Source: Limnanthes douglasii subsp. nivea
Taxonomy: Eukaryota; Streptophyta; Magnoliopsida; Brassicales; Limnanthaceae
NCBI GenBank assembly: GCA_036936605.1
Contig: JAUPFV010000004.1
Span: 287,164,009 to 287,228,008 of the forward strand
Length of the DNA: 64,000 bases
Direction of reading: 5' to 3'
Shown: one piece after another, positions 1 to 9,779 of the stretch
Layout: each line of letters opens with the position of its first letter
Position numbering within the stretch: position 1 is the stretch's first letter
Notes under the pieces: generated by a model
Databases searched by the model: none
What the model was told of the DNA's origin: nothing
Seen by the model: the letters and a program-made list of their open reading frames with translations, nothing else
Made by a program: the position numbers and the translations under genes

Positions 1-203
1 TCAATTGGCGAAGAATTCAACATTTCAATCAAGAACCAAGCACATCAGTCTTCGCTATCATTTCATTAGATCTTTAGTGGAAGATGAGGTGCTAATACTG
101 GAAACGATCCAAGGAAGCAAGATTCAGCTGATATGTTGACAAAGACAGTAGTCATTGAAAAACCGAAGTTGTGTTCAGTTTCAGTTGGTCTCCAAGAGTA
201 ATA
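1..203 (+). pseudogene. Ty1/copia polyprotein, RNase H C-terminal remnant
   Basis: The translation from the window edge contains the copia RNase H tail: QLAKN, then RTKHISLRYHFIR, then LVEDEVL, then (after a frame change) SADMLTKTV and KLCSVSVGL before a TAA at about 201-203. This matches the conserved end of Tork/Tnt1-type copia polyproteins, where RNase H degrades the RNA strand during reverse transcription. One base is missing at about position 114, between GSK and DSADML, so the frame is broken. The rest of the element lies left of the window. A purine-rich GTGGGAGA precedes the LTR about 60 bases downstream, as expected for the polypurine tract. Confidence 0.8.
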
Positions 204-272
204 AGACGAGAAAGATCTGCTGCATAAATCAAGGTGTGAAGACAGATTAAAACCAGTCTTCAAGTGGGAGAT

Positions 273-677
273 TGTTATTTTGACATAATAATCCAGCCTT
301 ATTCAACATGTTATTATTGGATAGAAGAGATGCTAGATGAAAAGAAAGTAAAGATGAGGCAAGTGCTAAACACATTAAAGAGAATTGGAGTGAATTGAAA
401 AGACAGAGTAATTTTAGTGGGTCATAAATTACACATTAAGGACTGTAATATTTTTCTCCTTTTAAGTGTTACAGTCTCTACAAAACCTAGTGTTAGGGTT
501 TTTGTGTATGCACCAAAAAAACAGCAGACTCACTGTGTTCTTCTAATAAAATTGACCTGCAGCAGATCCGGAGACGTAGGCATAATTTGCTGAACTCCGT
601 TAACAATTGTGTGTTTGATTTCACTTTTGTTTTATACTTTCCTTTTTCTTTTGATCTGATTTGACTGGAAATTAGCA
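273..677 (+). repeat. 3' LTR of the copia element (right end approximate)
   Basis: The LTR starts with TGTTATTTTG immediately after the polypurine-like tract AAGTGGGAGAT, the usual layout in Tork/Tnt1-type copia elements. The right end is set at a CA dinucleotide near 677 and is uncertain, because the partner 5' LTR is outside the window and no target duplication can be checked. Confidence 0.55.
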
Positions 678-798
678 TATTTCCCTTATATTTTTATGAC
701 CTATGATATATAAAAAGTCTCTTTTTTACCCCTCAACTTCTGTTTGGTTAACAAAGGGGAAAAAGCTAAACCGATAATTTGTTCGGTATGAAAATCGG

Positions 799-1000
799 AA
801 AATTAGTATAACAAGGAAAGCTTACACAAAAATAGGGTGCAGAAGAGAGCTAATTGACGAATATGCTTAAGAATTTGTTTAAATATATGGGTCTACCTGA
901 AAATTAGTATAACAAGGAAAGCTTACACAAAAATAGGGTGCAGAAGAGAGCTAATTGACGAATATGCTTAAGAATTTGTTTAAATATATGGGTCTACCTG
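799..1000. repeat. 101-bp tandem duplication, two copies
   Basis: The segment beginning AAAATTAGTATAACAAGG at 799 recurs at 900 with period 101. The copies are essentially identical through AATTTGTTTAAATATATGGG, indicating a recent local duplication. No coding content is evident. Confidence 0.9.
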
Positions 1001-1081
1001 AACATGGTCTACTCTTACTCGGAAATAGGAGAATATATGGGTTTACCTGAACATGGTCTGCTCTTACTTGGAAATAGGAGA
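984..1081. repeat. 49-bp tandem repeat, two copies
   Basis: The unit running from ATATATGGGTCTACCTGAAC to GGAAATAGGAG occurs twice with period 49 and a few substitutions. It overlaps the right end of the second 101-bp unit, so duplication was stepwise. Confidence 0.85.
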
Positions 1082-1477
1082 AGTATATACTCACAAAGAG
1101 CTAAGAAAAACAAGCAAATCAACAATATACAAGAACATAGTAAAAAAATAACAAATCCAAAGGAAAACAAACCCCAAAACAAGAAGTCGAAAGAAAAATA
1201 CAAGTTTAAATAATAACAACGCAAACAACAATCAATTGAGCCCCAATATTGCCTCACCTTCACGCCATATGTTCACTGGTTCATGCCCTTGCGATTAAAT
1301 CGTTTCCTCATCGACCTTAGCAACATATATAAGGGAACCATGATTCCAGCTACCACCCTCGGAGGTCGTCAATGGTCAGACATGGCATGAAGAACTCCCT
1401 CCAAACACAGCTTTGTAAGCTTTGTGAATTTGAGCCTCGAGCTAATCTACCTTTTGTGTGGTACATGCCTTCTTATC

Positions 1478-2233
1478 CTAAGCCATAGACTCAAGCGCTT
1501 TGGAAATATCAAACCCCTCCAGCATTCGTTGAAAAGGTAACGAAATCGGTGGATCCATTGGCGACGGTATCACCACTGACACCAACCTCATCATAAGCTT
1601 GAAAGACCTAGCAGAGGAAGCACCGGGCAGTGCTGGAGTAATCAACAAGTCAAAACTCACAAATGCCTCAAGCTCGGGTACAAGATTCAGATCGGGAAAG
1701 AGCTCCTTGATCGCTTGTACAACCATGAATTGGCTACGATGCTTAAAGATATCGGTAAAGAAGACGAGTATCTTCTCTTGAAACTTTTGAAATTCTTACA
1801 TCATGTTTTCGCTGCGTCTCGGCTTGATCAACACGAGTTTCTATCAATCATTTAAGTTGGTTAATCTTCTCGATGCTAGCTAAACAACTTTCTCCTTAAT
1901 CAACTTATTCTTCACCTTTCCATGTACCATTTGTTTTAGTATTCTCCAATCTTTCCAAACTCTTTTTCATTCGAAGGGCCTCGAGGCCAGCACCAAGACC
2001 GGAAATGAATTCTTTTCCAACAAAACAACATCCAGATAAAAAGTAAAGTACTCCTCCGCAATGGCCATAGCCGATGTCGTCCTCTCTTGAATCCATATGA
2101 AGGTATCCAAGACGTTGTGAGTTTTGAACATCGTGCCAACTTTTTTCAACTTTTTTTTTGAAATTTGATTTCGAAAATCAGTCGGATGAGCAACAATGAC
2201 CATTTCAGTCACCTCCAAACCCCGGGTGAGCAT
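1478..2233 (-). pseudogene. Decayed coiled-coil-type retroelement protein, possibly an aORF remnant
   Basis: Two minus-strand open stretches (2233-1967 and 1726-1478), separated by stops and frame changes, read as one decayed protein. The first is charged and helix-prone (KKKLKKVGTMFKTH, EYFTFYLDVVLLEKN). The second contains VVQAIKELFPDLNL. That FPDLNL motif resembles the YP/FP-x-x-(D/N)-L signature near the C-terminus of the antisense genes of elements A, B, D, F and G. I infer a remnant of the same class of gene, but no other domain is recognisable and a non-homologous origin is possible. Confidence 0.3.
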
Positions 2234-2658
2234 GTGAGTTGATATGGTCTGTACATTCCATCAAGTAATCTTTAGCCACTAAGTTAGAACCATATTTTTT
2301 CGGTTTCGTATATGCGAAAACAGAATATGCGCGAAAACAGAATATCGGGTCCATGTTGAAAAACCAAAGTGTTCTCCTTGTTTAGTTAAAAGTGAAAATT
2401 GTACTTTATTGTATTTGTGATTTGTTTATCAAAATTACAATGAGTACAAAAGGTTCAAAATTTTGAGGTTTTGTGAGTTAAATTACAAAATTCCAATATA
2501 TGAATGTGGATTAAATGATAATTTGATAAACTGAACGATCACAATGATTTGGACTGTTTGAATTTGTAAATTTAAATTAACTCTGAGGAAGAGTACACAT
2601 ACATACACACTATCTCCATGTTTGGAGTAATCTTATTAAAATATCGATTTGGATTACC
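2234..2658. other. Gene-free stretch downstream of the P450
   Basis: AT-rich sequence with no ORF or repeat that I recognise. It includes the 3' flank of the minus-strand P450. An AATAAG-like hexamer on the minus strand near 2633 could be a polyadenylation element but is not diagnostic. Confidence 0.5.
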
Positions 2659-4191
2659 TTATGGAAGGTTGTGTGAAGCTGATCTACGACTGACCTTAAC
2701 CGTTAGCCCATGCTTCATTCGAAAAATAATACTTGGGTAATAGGTCACTGGTGGCTGGTCCTTAACCACATGAATACCAAAATTTCGGATGATGTTTGCG
2801 GCCACTGTTTTCATTAGTGTAAAAGCAAGGTCTTTTCCAAGGCAATTCCTTGGCCCTCCATTGAAGGCAATAAACTTATTTGGCGGCTCATACTTGATGC
2901 TTCCTTCCTTTGTAATCCATCTCTCTGGCTTGAATTCATTACAGTCATCTCCCCACACTGTCTTCATTCTTCCCATCGCGTATGCTGATATGATGATAAA
3001 TGTCTTTTGATCGACGTCATGGCCACTCGGCAGCGTGTCAGACTTGGTTGGCATCCTGCCTTCGCATGGAACCGGTGGAAATAATCTAAGCGTTTCGCAT
3101 AAAGCTGCATGTAGATATACCATTTTATTTAGCTGTTCAGTTCCTATAAAACCTCGAGATTGTTCCCCGTTGGAGGCTTTTACGTGTCGTAAAATTTCTT
3201 CCCTTATCTTACTTTCGACGTGTGGGTTTTTATAGAGAAGCCAAAAGAACCAAGAAATTGCAGTCGTTGTGGTGTCTACTGTGGCAAATATAAGGCCAAA
3301 AACGTTGTCTCTTATCATTTGATTTGTAACTACTCGGGTTCTGCCATTGAATTCGCAGTAGGTCAAGTAAGCTCCTAAAGCACTTAGACCAATATCTGAA
3401 ACTGTTGGTGCTGCTTGGGTGTCAATGTTATTTATTTCTTCTTGTTTCTTCGAAATCGCATCTCCCATCACTTGGTCAATTGTTTCCCATGCTTGACGCA
3501 ACTTTGTTTCTTTACCAATGCCTAAGCACTTTTGCAACCTCCATATGCTCTCAGGTAATAAAAACCGCACGAGTATGGCATCCGTAGCATCATCAAGGGC
3601 TTGCAAAAATGGAGGTTTTGGGATTCCAATACCGATTGATTCCGATTCACATCCAGTAGCCAAAACGAAAGCAATATCAAACATGAGACGCTGAATAGTA
3701 TCTTGCAAATCCATGTCTAGATCTTGTTCCGATACACACTCAAGAAACGGAATTAACCCGTTTGTGACATGATCGCGAATGATTCTAGTGATCGTTGGCT
3801 TGCATTCCCGGTAGTTCAAAAAGTCCCGGACGTCTTTTCTATGGTGGCTCCACTCCTCGAAATCAGAATTGAACAATGAGTCACCGAAAATATCAAATCT
3901 TTTTGTCCACTCCGAGCCTTTTGGATACATTGAGAAGTTTGTGTTTGTAATGTGGTGAACATTCAAAGGATTGCTTGTTAACATAATTTTGAAGCTAAGT
4001 GGCGTGCTTCTGATGATGAAAGTATGATCCAAGCTTTCGAGTATTTCGTAAATTCTGTCGTGGATACGGTGTTTGTTGATTATCAGTGATAGCAAAAGTG
4101 GCAAGCTTAGCTTCTTTTTTACAAAATATTGGCAGATTAGCAAAACTGAAAAAAACACAGCTGGTATTGTGATTATAAATGTTGCTGCCAT
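2659..4191 (-). CDS. Cytochrome P450, CYP86 clan, CYP96A-like (alkane hydroxylase-type)
   Basis: Uninterrupted 510-residue protein, the normal length of a plant microsomal P450. It is a heme monooxygenase predicted to be anchored in the ER by the hydrophobic segment at residues 5-25. Visible motifs: C-helix WxxxR (W114, R118); I-helix ATVDTTTT (303-310); K-helix ExxR (E366-R369); PERW (422-425); heme loop FNGGPRNCLGKDLA with Cys450. The FNxGPRxCLGKDLA loop and HRIHD near residue 41 are typical of the CYP86 clan, best CYP96A, whose known members hydroxylate wax alkanes or fatty acyl chains. Lack of introns also fits CYP96A. Two oddities: Thr304 replaces the usual Gly of the A-G-x-D-T oxygen groove, and the proline-rich hinge after the anchor is poorly developed. 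Substrate cannot be read from sequence. It is the only intact host gene here. Confidence 0.9.
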   Translation of the reverse strand: MAATFIITIPAVFFSVLLICQYFVKKKLSLPLLLSLIINKHRIHDRIYEILESLDHTFIIRSTPLSFKIMLTSNPLNVHHITNTNFSMYPKGSEWTKRFDIFGDSLFNSDFEEWSHHRKDVRDFLNYRECKPTITRIIRDHVTNGLIPFLECVSEQDLDMDLQDTIQRLMFDIAFVLATGCESESIGIGIPKPPFLQALDDATDAILVRFLLPESIWRLQKCLGIGKETKLRQAWETIDQVMGDAISKKQEEINNIDTQAAPTVSDIGLSALGAYLTYCEFNGRTRVVTNQMIRDNVFGLIFATVDTTTTAISWFFWLLYKNPHVESKIREEILRHVKASNGEQSRGFIGTEQLNKMVYLHAALCETLRLFPPVPCEGRMPTKSDTLPSGHDVDQKTFIIISAYAMGRMKTVWGDDCNEFKPERWITKEGSIKYEPPNKFIAFNGGPRNCLGKDLAFTLMKTVAANIIRNFGIHVVKDQPPVTYYPSIIFRMKHGLTVKVSRRSASHNLP

Positions 4192-4228
4192 TGTTATTTA
4201 CATTTTGATGGATTACACTAGTTCTCTC

Positions 4229-4235
4229 TTTTATA
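4229..4235 (-). promoter_or_regulatory. Likely TATA box of the P450 gene
   Basis: On the minus strand the sequence reads GCTATAAAAGAGA. TATAAAA lies about 38 bases before the ATG at 4191, implying a very short 5' leader. No other strong TATA lies closer. Confidence 0.5.
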
Positions 4236-4599
4236 GCCTAAATTTTAAGATGAATGATAGATTGTACTTCTGGTTGACAAGCGTAGGTTGTTAATTAGAC
4301 ATTCTACTGAACATGTGATTTTTAAGGCCTAATCTGGTGATTTGAGTTTCTTTTATAGTTGCGGATATATTTTTGGGTATTGATAGTGATGGGAAATGGA
4401 GAAGAAATCCTATGATAAGGTAGGAATGCGAGTGGTATGATACTTATAAATCAAAAGCTAAACCAGAAATTTAAAAAAAAACGAAAGTGTACAACAAAAA
4501 AAGTAATTTTCCGTTCGAATTAGCTCAACAATGATGCACTAGCTCAACAATGGCGATTTTCTGTTGAAAACAGGAAGCACAATAATGAATTTTTTATTG

Positions 4600-5345
4600 T
4601 CTTAGACGATCATTCACGCGCTTGTGGACTCAAGGTAGATGAAGAACAACTAGTGCATAATTTGTCTTACTTTGGCCGCGTCCTAGGGAAATATATATTG
4701 GTTTGAAGATAAAAACCCCGGAGAATGTTTCCAACATGCATACAATATACAATTATCGTAAAACACATCATGATGTTGATCATGATGGTCAATTTCAAAT
4801 GCAATATTTGTTGGCCTAATTGAGGGAACATGATTACAACACGTTGGAGCGGACAAGTGATACATCAGACGTGATCACCGATTTCGTTTTTACGCATCCC
4901 ACAAATATTGACATGTTGCGTATATTCTCACGTGTACTTATCATCGATTGTACGCATAAAATGACGTGGTATAAGATGTCATTTCATGAGATTGTTGGAG
5001 TGACTTCAAGATCACTTACATTTCGCGTTTCTTATGTATTTGAAAGTTTTTTGGAAAAAAGTTCACAAGCTCCTAAAGAAGCATCAAACTGGGATTCTCG
5101 ATCTTTCGAGCTAAGTAAGTTTCATACTAAACCAGGTAATATAAATCCATTGAACTCACTACTAGTCGGTTACGTATCCTATGCGGACATAAGAGAATCG
5201 TGTTACACTATTACACATTCTAGAAAAATAGGTGTAGATCAAATAGGTTGTGGTGGATACATCCTTAGAAGAACACACGGGTAACCTTGCGCATGTTAAA
5301 TAGCTGCAATAGCAAAAGAAGGTAGATAAAATCCTAGTGAAATAG
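4600..5345 (+). pseudogene. MULE-type (Mutator-like) transposase remnant
   Basis: The plus strand carries, in shifting frames, hallmarks of plant MULE transposases: EEQLVHNLS, then KTPENVSNMHTIYNYRKTH, then GQFQMQYLL, then DFVFTHP followed by VLIIDCTHKM (first catalytic Asp region) and SFHEIVGVTS. After an internal deletion comes CGGYILRRTHG followed by PCAC and IAAIAKEGR, matching the end of the SWIM zinc-finger region (RTHGLPCA). Most of the catalytic core between these parts is missing, and in-frame stops occur at about 5282 and 5312. Such proteins cut and paste Mutator-like elements. No terminal inverted repeats were found around it. LTR A begins about 90 bases downstream. Confidence 0.7.
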
Positions 5346-5436
5346 CCTAAAAAATATATTAAATAAATTTAACAAATTAGTATGGTTTTACATACTAAAC
5401 TTGTAAACAAACTTACATCGTCGTGAAATACGCTAT

Positions 5437-5797
5437 TGGTGAGTATAGATTTTGCCATAGGAAATTGTTATAAGCGAATTTAAGAGAGAGAAAGAGTTAA
5501 GAGAGTTTTTTAGAGAGAGAAAGTTTAAGCACAAATGAGTTTAGTAGAAAAAGTGTTCAACCTTTTATTAGATAAGCCTTGCCCTTTATATAGAAGAGTC
5601 AAGACTTAGCGTTAAAGTGAAATTTGGTACAAAAGAGGAAAAAATACCCTTTAGTCCTTAATAATTATACAAAGTCATAAATGTTCTCTAAAACTTTTAT
5701 TATTTATAGTTTAGGGACTAAACTTTCATTATTTATAGTTTAGTTCTTAAATTTACATTAATTAAAATTTAGTCCATAAAATCTTACTTCCATATCA
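5437..5797 (-). repeat. 3' LTR of element A
   Basis: The inner end is well defined: on the minus strand AACTAGGGGGGCTAC is followed by TGATATGG, i.e. polypurine tract then LTR start. LTR D shares this layout (GGGGGGCTAC then TGATAAGG). The outer end at TGGTGAGTATAG (5437) is a guess from TG and expected length. A minus-strand TATATAAAGGG near 5590 is a good LTR promoter candidate. Between 5690 and 5790 a short motif containing ATTATTTATAGTTTAG is tandemly repeated. Confidence 0.6.
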
Positions 5798-5847
5798 GTA
5801 GCCCCCCTAGTTCTCACGCCAGTAAATGAATGAGAACTAAAATGTCT

Positions 5848-6005
5848 TCGAATTCTTCCATAAGTCGTAACAGTTGTTGTGGTACAAGCTCGAAGTCCAA
5901 AAATCAATAAGAAAATGTAAATTCGAAGCCAAAAACTTTGGTAAATTCGAAGCAGCCAAAAGCAGATGTGAATTCGAAGCAACAAAAAACAGATGTCTCC
6001 TCGAA
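5848..6005. promoter_or_regulatory. Cluster of TTCGAA/TCGAAG motifs between LTR A and the antisense gene
   Basis: At least six TCGAA cores occur in about 160 bases (CTTCGAATTC, GCTCGAAGTC, ATTCGAAGCC, two further ATTCGAAGCA, CCTCGAATCG). Element D has a similar cluster at 44112-44295 in the same place relative to its antisense gene. Function is not known. Confidence 0.4.
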
Positions 6006-6150
6006 TCGTTATGGAAGTAGAGCTTCAAAATATCATGATTAAATAATTACTAGACCCATAGCTAGATGCCTAGTTTGACAGATGTCGAACTCCTAATCTT
6101 CTCACCGCTTTGTATTCTGCCATGTCACCATCAAGGTCCTTTCCACTTTA

Positions 6151-6176
6151 CACGTGTTCCCATCTTTCTATAAATT
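6151..6176 (+). promoter_or_regulatory. Candidate promoter of antisense gene A: G-box plus TATA
   Basis: CACGTG at 6151-6156 is followed by CTATAAATTC (TATAAATT at 6169-6176), upstream of the plus-strand antisense gene. G-box and TATA also occur upstream of the antisense genes of B and G. Confidence 0.45.
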
Positions 6177-6589
6177 CAATAGTAGCCCCACATTTCAGTC
6201 TTACAACACAAATTGCTTGAGAGAATTCAAACACTTGCCTACCTCCATCGCGTTCTTCATCTTTTCCAGTATCTTCATCATAAAAACCAAGCTTTCCGAT
6301 AAATATTCATCTTCTTGGGTCAATCTTCATCCGTTTGTGAGAAAAAACTTTAAAAATAAAAAATCCAAGACTAAGATACCCAAAAAACAAAAATCTCCCG
6401 AACCTGATAACAACTGAGTCTTCGGATCATAAGACTACTTTTGCATTACCCAAAGAGTGGAGGAATATAAAGCTGCATGATTAATCAATAGCGTTAATCT
6501 TGGAACAACTACCAAAACAACTTACTACGGTAATTTCGATCCAACCAAAATTCATGTTTTTTCTCCTTCTCCAATAACCAAAGAACATC

Positions 6590-9259
6590 CCTCTTCCAAG
6601 GTTCTATCTCCTAAAACACCTCGAGTATCTTCTTTTCAAAACAAAGTTTCTCCTTTTATTAGTAGAGAATGTTCTTCAAAACAAATATAAAGTACTCCTT
6701 CTTCGAATTATCCTCCATCAATCAGAAAAATGAGAACTTTTATAGTCATGGGAGACGATTCAGAAATTATTCCAACTCCTCCCTCTTCGAACCCAGATAC
6801 TAAAGCTACTCCTCAGAGATAAATAACTGAAGAAGTTCCTCGAGCAAATAATCCTTCACAAGAAACTGTGAATCCAATACCGTAACAAAAACCTTCCTAA
6901 TCTGGAGAAGAAACATCAAGAGCCAATAGAGCTGATTCTGAGGCAACCAAAACTAATCATGAAACTGAATTCGATGACAAGAACTCAGAAAATACTCGTA
7001 AGCCTCGAAAAGAGAAAGAAACTTGCTTTGTTTTCGAAGAAGAAAGAGCTGCAATTGGAAGACATTTAAGGGATCTCGAGGCTAAATACATCATTGCTCT
7101 GAAAAAGGTTCGATAGATATATTATAAAGATAGCCAAGCTTCGGATTTAAAAATACAATGGGGAATGGGAGATAACATAACTGTTCGACTGCCTAAAGAA
7201 GGAGAAACCCTCTTAGACTGCAAAGATGACGAGTTAGTAGTCTACCCCGAAATCATCAATTGGGGTCTTCGGTTTTCACTGGATCCTATGATCATGGAAT
7301 ACTTCGAACTTTTCAACTTATGCCTTACTCAAGTGACACTCAATCAATAGTTCACTCTTATGTCAGTGGTAATGGCATCTCGACCATCCAAGATTCCAAT
7401 CAACATCAAGGATTTCATATCTTTAACCCAATTATCAAAAGGTCTGAAGCTGCCCTTCTATTACCTCACTCTGGTAGATGACCTAAAGATCATCGACGAC
7501 TTCTTAGAAGCTGATAAATTCTGGAAGAAAAAGTTCATCTTCATCTCTGGAGCGTGGGAGAACGGCAAGGAGATTTCCGATGCCAACCCATCAAAGCTAA
7601 ATCTTATCTGGAGAAGCAACCGGAAGTACTTCGAAAAGTATACTTTTTGAAATAAATCTCACATATTGTCTTTTTTCTTCTTTAATAATCTGCTTGCATA
7701 ATTATTAATAGAAATTTCGAGGCGATATTCAGTTCGTCGACCGACTGCTAAGAATATTTTTAAGAAACTTGCCGCTTGGGCTGAAAAAGAGTGGAATAAT
7801 TCTTTCCATACTGTCTTCCAACCAATCAACTTTCTTAACTTCCATCTGTTTCCAATCAACAAAGGAGCCTTACCACCTCGAAATTTAATGCAGAGCTCAA
7901 TCCCATAATAGCCTGTAATAGGTTGGTTCATCCTGACTATAAAGTCTTCCTCCCTATTTGTAATAGGTCAGAAATTCATTTGCCAACAAATAAAAAAAGG
8001 CTAACAAGAAAAATAAAAGTTAAAAGACAGCTAGCACATCTGGTGCTAGCCCTTCAACTCCATTGAAACCAAAGCCTCAAAAACGAAAAGCAGGAGAGCA
8101 GATTTTTTCACCCATCGAAAAAGGAAAAGATCAATAACCGTCTTCAAAGAAAAAGAAAGTTACTTCAAGTTCCCATGGAAAGAAAAAGAAACAAGCCAAA
8201 ATCACTTCGTATACACTGCTCGATGAAGAAGAAACCACTACTCGTGAAAATCAACAAAACCCTTCGGTCAAAGAACAAACAGCCAATGACAATACCTTGA
8301 TAATCATCGAAGACAATGCTACTGACGAAAATCAAAATGCTGAAAACTTCGATCCTGACAGTTTCATCAATATCAACAATACACAAGAGCTTGTTGGAGA
8401 AGACGATCCTCAAGACATTCAAAATTATATGATTAATTTTGGGAGACCAACACATGTCAAAGCGTCTCCAGAAAGTATTTGTCCCTCTACACCAACCACA
8501 ACTTTAGACATGATCCCTTATCCTATTTCAACATAAATTCCTCCTCCTCCTCCAAATCCTGCAATCACTGCTGCACTTCAACCATTTACCGATCTCGATG
8601 CTGCAGCAAAAGCACTTGCTTCCCAAGTCGAAGCTTCTCAAAACCATCTGAAACAATTGGCCAAGACATGGTCCGCTACAAAGGTCTTGCTGAAGATGAG
8701 AAACACTAATGAAATATTTTCAACGCAAAGTGGTCGAGAAATTTCATATGTATGAAGTAGCAGGGTCTGAGCTTATTCGAGACACTCTTTTCATGAAAAA
8801 TCATCTGTGAACAACACATATTGCTGACAAAGAAGCGCTGAAGGCTTCTCATGAAAAAGATATGAATAAGCTCAAAACCGCTCATACTAATGAACAGGCT
8901 ACTTATATATCCAAATCCAAAGGTCTCCAAAATTCTCTTACCCTTTGCGAGGCAAAAAATAAAGAGTTGACTGATAAGATAAGTAAATTGAAAAAATATT
9001 TGGAGGAGGAAAAAACTGTTGTTGTTGCTGCTGCCGAAGCTGAATTTTCAAAAGACATGTTGGTTGTTATTAACAATGGGAAAGAAGAAACAGCTATCAC
9101 CCTTCTTCGAGAACTTCATGCTACTTATCCGAAGATCAACCTTACAAGTTTTTGGAACGACATTCCCATCAAAAAGCGTCCAAGTGAAGCTTTCGATCCT
9201 ATCCCCGATTCATCAACTTTAGAGGAAGAATCATCCGAGGAGGAGGAGTCGTCTGAATA
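6590..9259 (+). pseudogene. Antisense additional ORF (aORF) of element A, decayed
   Basis: Opposite-strand gene of element A. From the N-terminus: a Ser/Pro/Lys-rich leader (about 6600-7070); RHLRDLEAKYIIAL (about 7060); then ITVRLPKEGETLL and ELVVYPEIINWGLRFSLDP (7174-7300), resembling the Transposase_28 'putative gypsy type transposon' domain; then FLEADKFWKKKF and FISGAWENG (about 7500-7570). The second half has Lys-rich nuclear-signal-like patches near 8080-8200, a coiled coil (8862-9080), a YPKINLTSFW motif (about 9127-9156) and an acidic Glu/Ser tail ending at the TAA 9257-9259. Several stops and frame changes disrupt it. A short intron is expected near 7640-7711 by comparison with D, E and F, but the frame there is not clean. 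The true start is not identified. Function of aORF proteins is unknown. Confidence 0.65.
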
Positions 9260-9721
9260 AATTTATCACTTTTTTGTATTTGTGAGATTAGAAATTTGCT
9301 TTTTGTACTTCAAAGAATTAATCTAATTGACAAATGGTTTCCTTACTTGCTATTTTTATTCTCTTCATATATTATTCGATGATAAAATTTTAAAATAAAT
9401 ATGTTAAGTACTTTGAACTTTCAACATATAATAATAAACTATAAGCTTGCCATCTCAAATACCTTAGTGAAGTTGGTGAACATGGTTGCGCTTCAAAAAA
9501 ATTCCATGCATTATTAAGCGTTGCACTTCACAAAAATTGTAATGTGTTTATTAAACATGGTTGTTTCTTCAAAAAGTGTTATAAACACTTCGGAAATTTC
9601 TACTCTTAACCAACCTCAAAGATAACCAGTCTTTGATAAGTTTTTAAGATAGTTTTATTCAAACATGTGTAAACAACGATTTGCCAAAAACAAATTTTAT
9701 TGATAATATTGAATATGTACA
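9260..9721. other. Spacer between antisense gene A and pol A
   Basis: AT-rich, non-coding. It contains TTTTTTGTATTTG and CTTTTTGTAC soon after the aORF stop, plausible plant 3'-end signals. Several diverged copies of a TTCAAAAA / TTATTAAACA motif lie at 9490-9600. Confidence 0.45.
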
Positions 9722-9775
9722 CAACGTCTCGTTAAAACCTTCCTGGGCTAACATGATAGGAAATAGTGCGCTATT
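9722..9775 (-). other. Conserved non-coding block after pol, element A copy
   Basis: On the minus strand the block reads TTTCCTATCATG, then CCAGGAAGGTTTTAACGAG. Equivalent blocks follow pol in B, E, F and G. See findings. Confidence 0.6.
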
Positions 9776-9779
9776 TGAA

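Noticed and set aside
5848..6005. TTCGAA cluster as heat-shock elements
   Set aside because: Heat-shock elements need TTCnnGAA spacing; here TTC and GAA abut directly.
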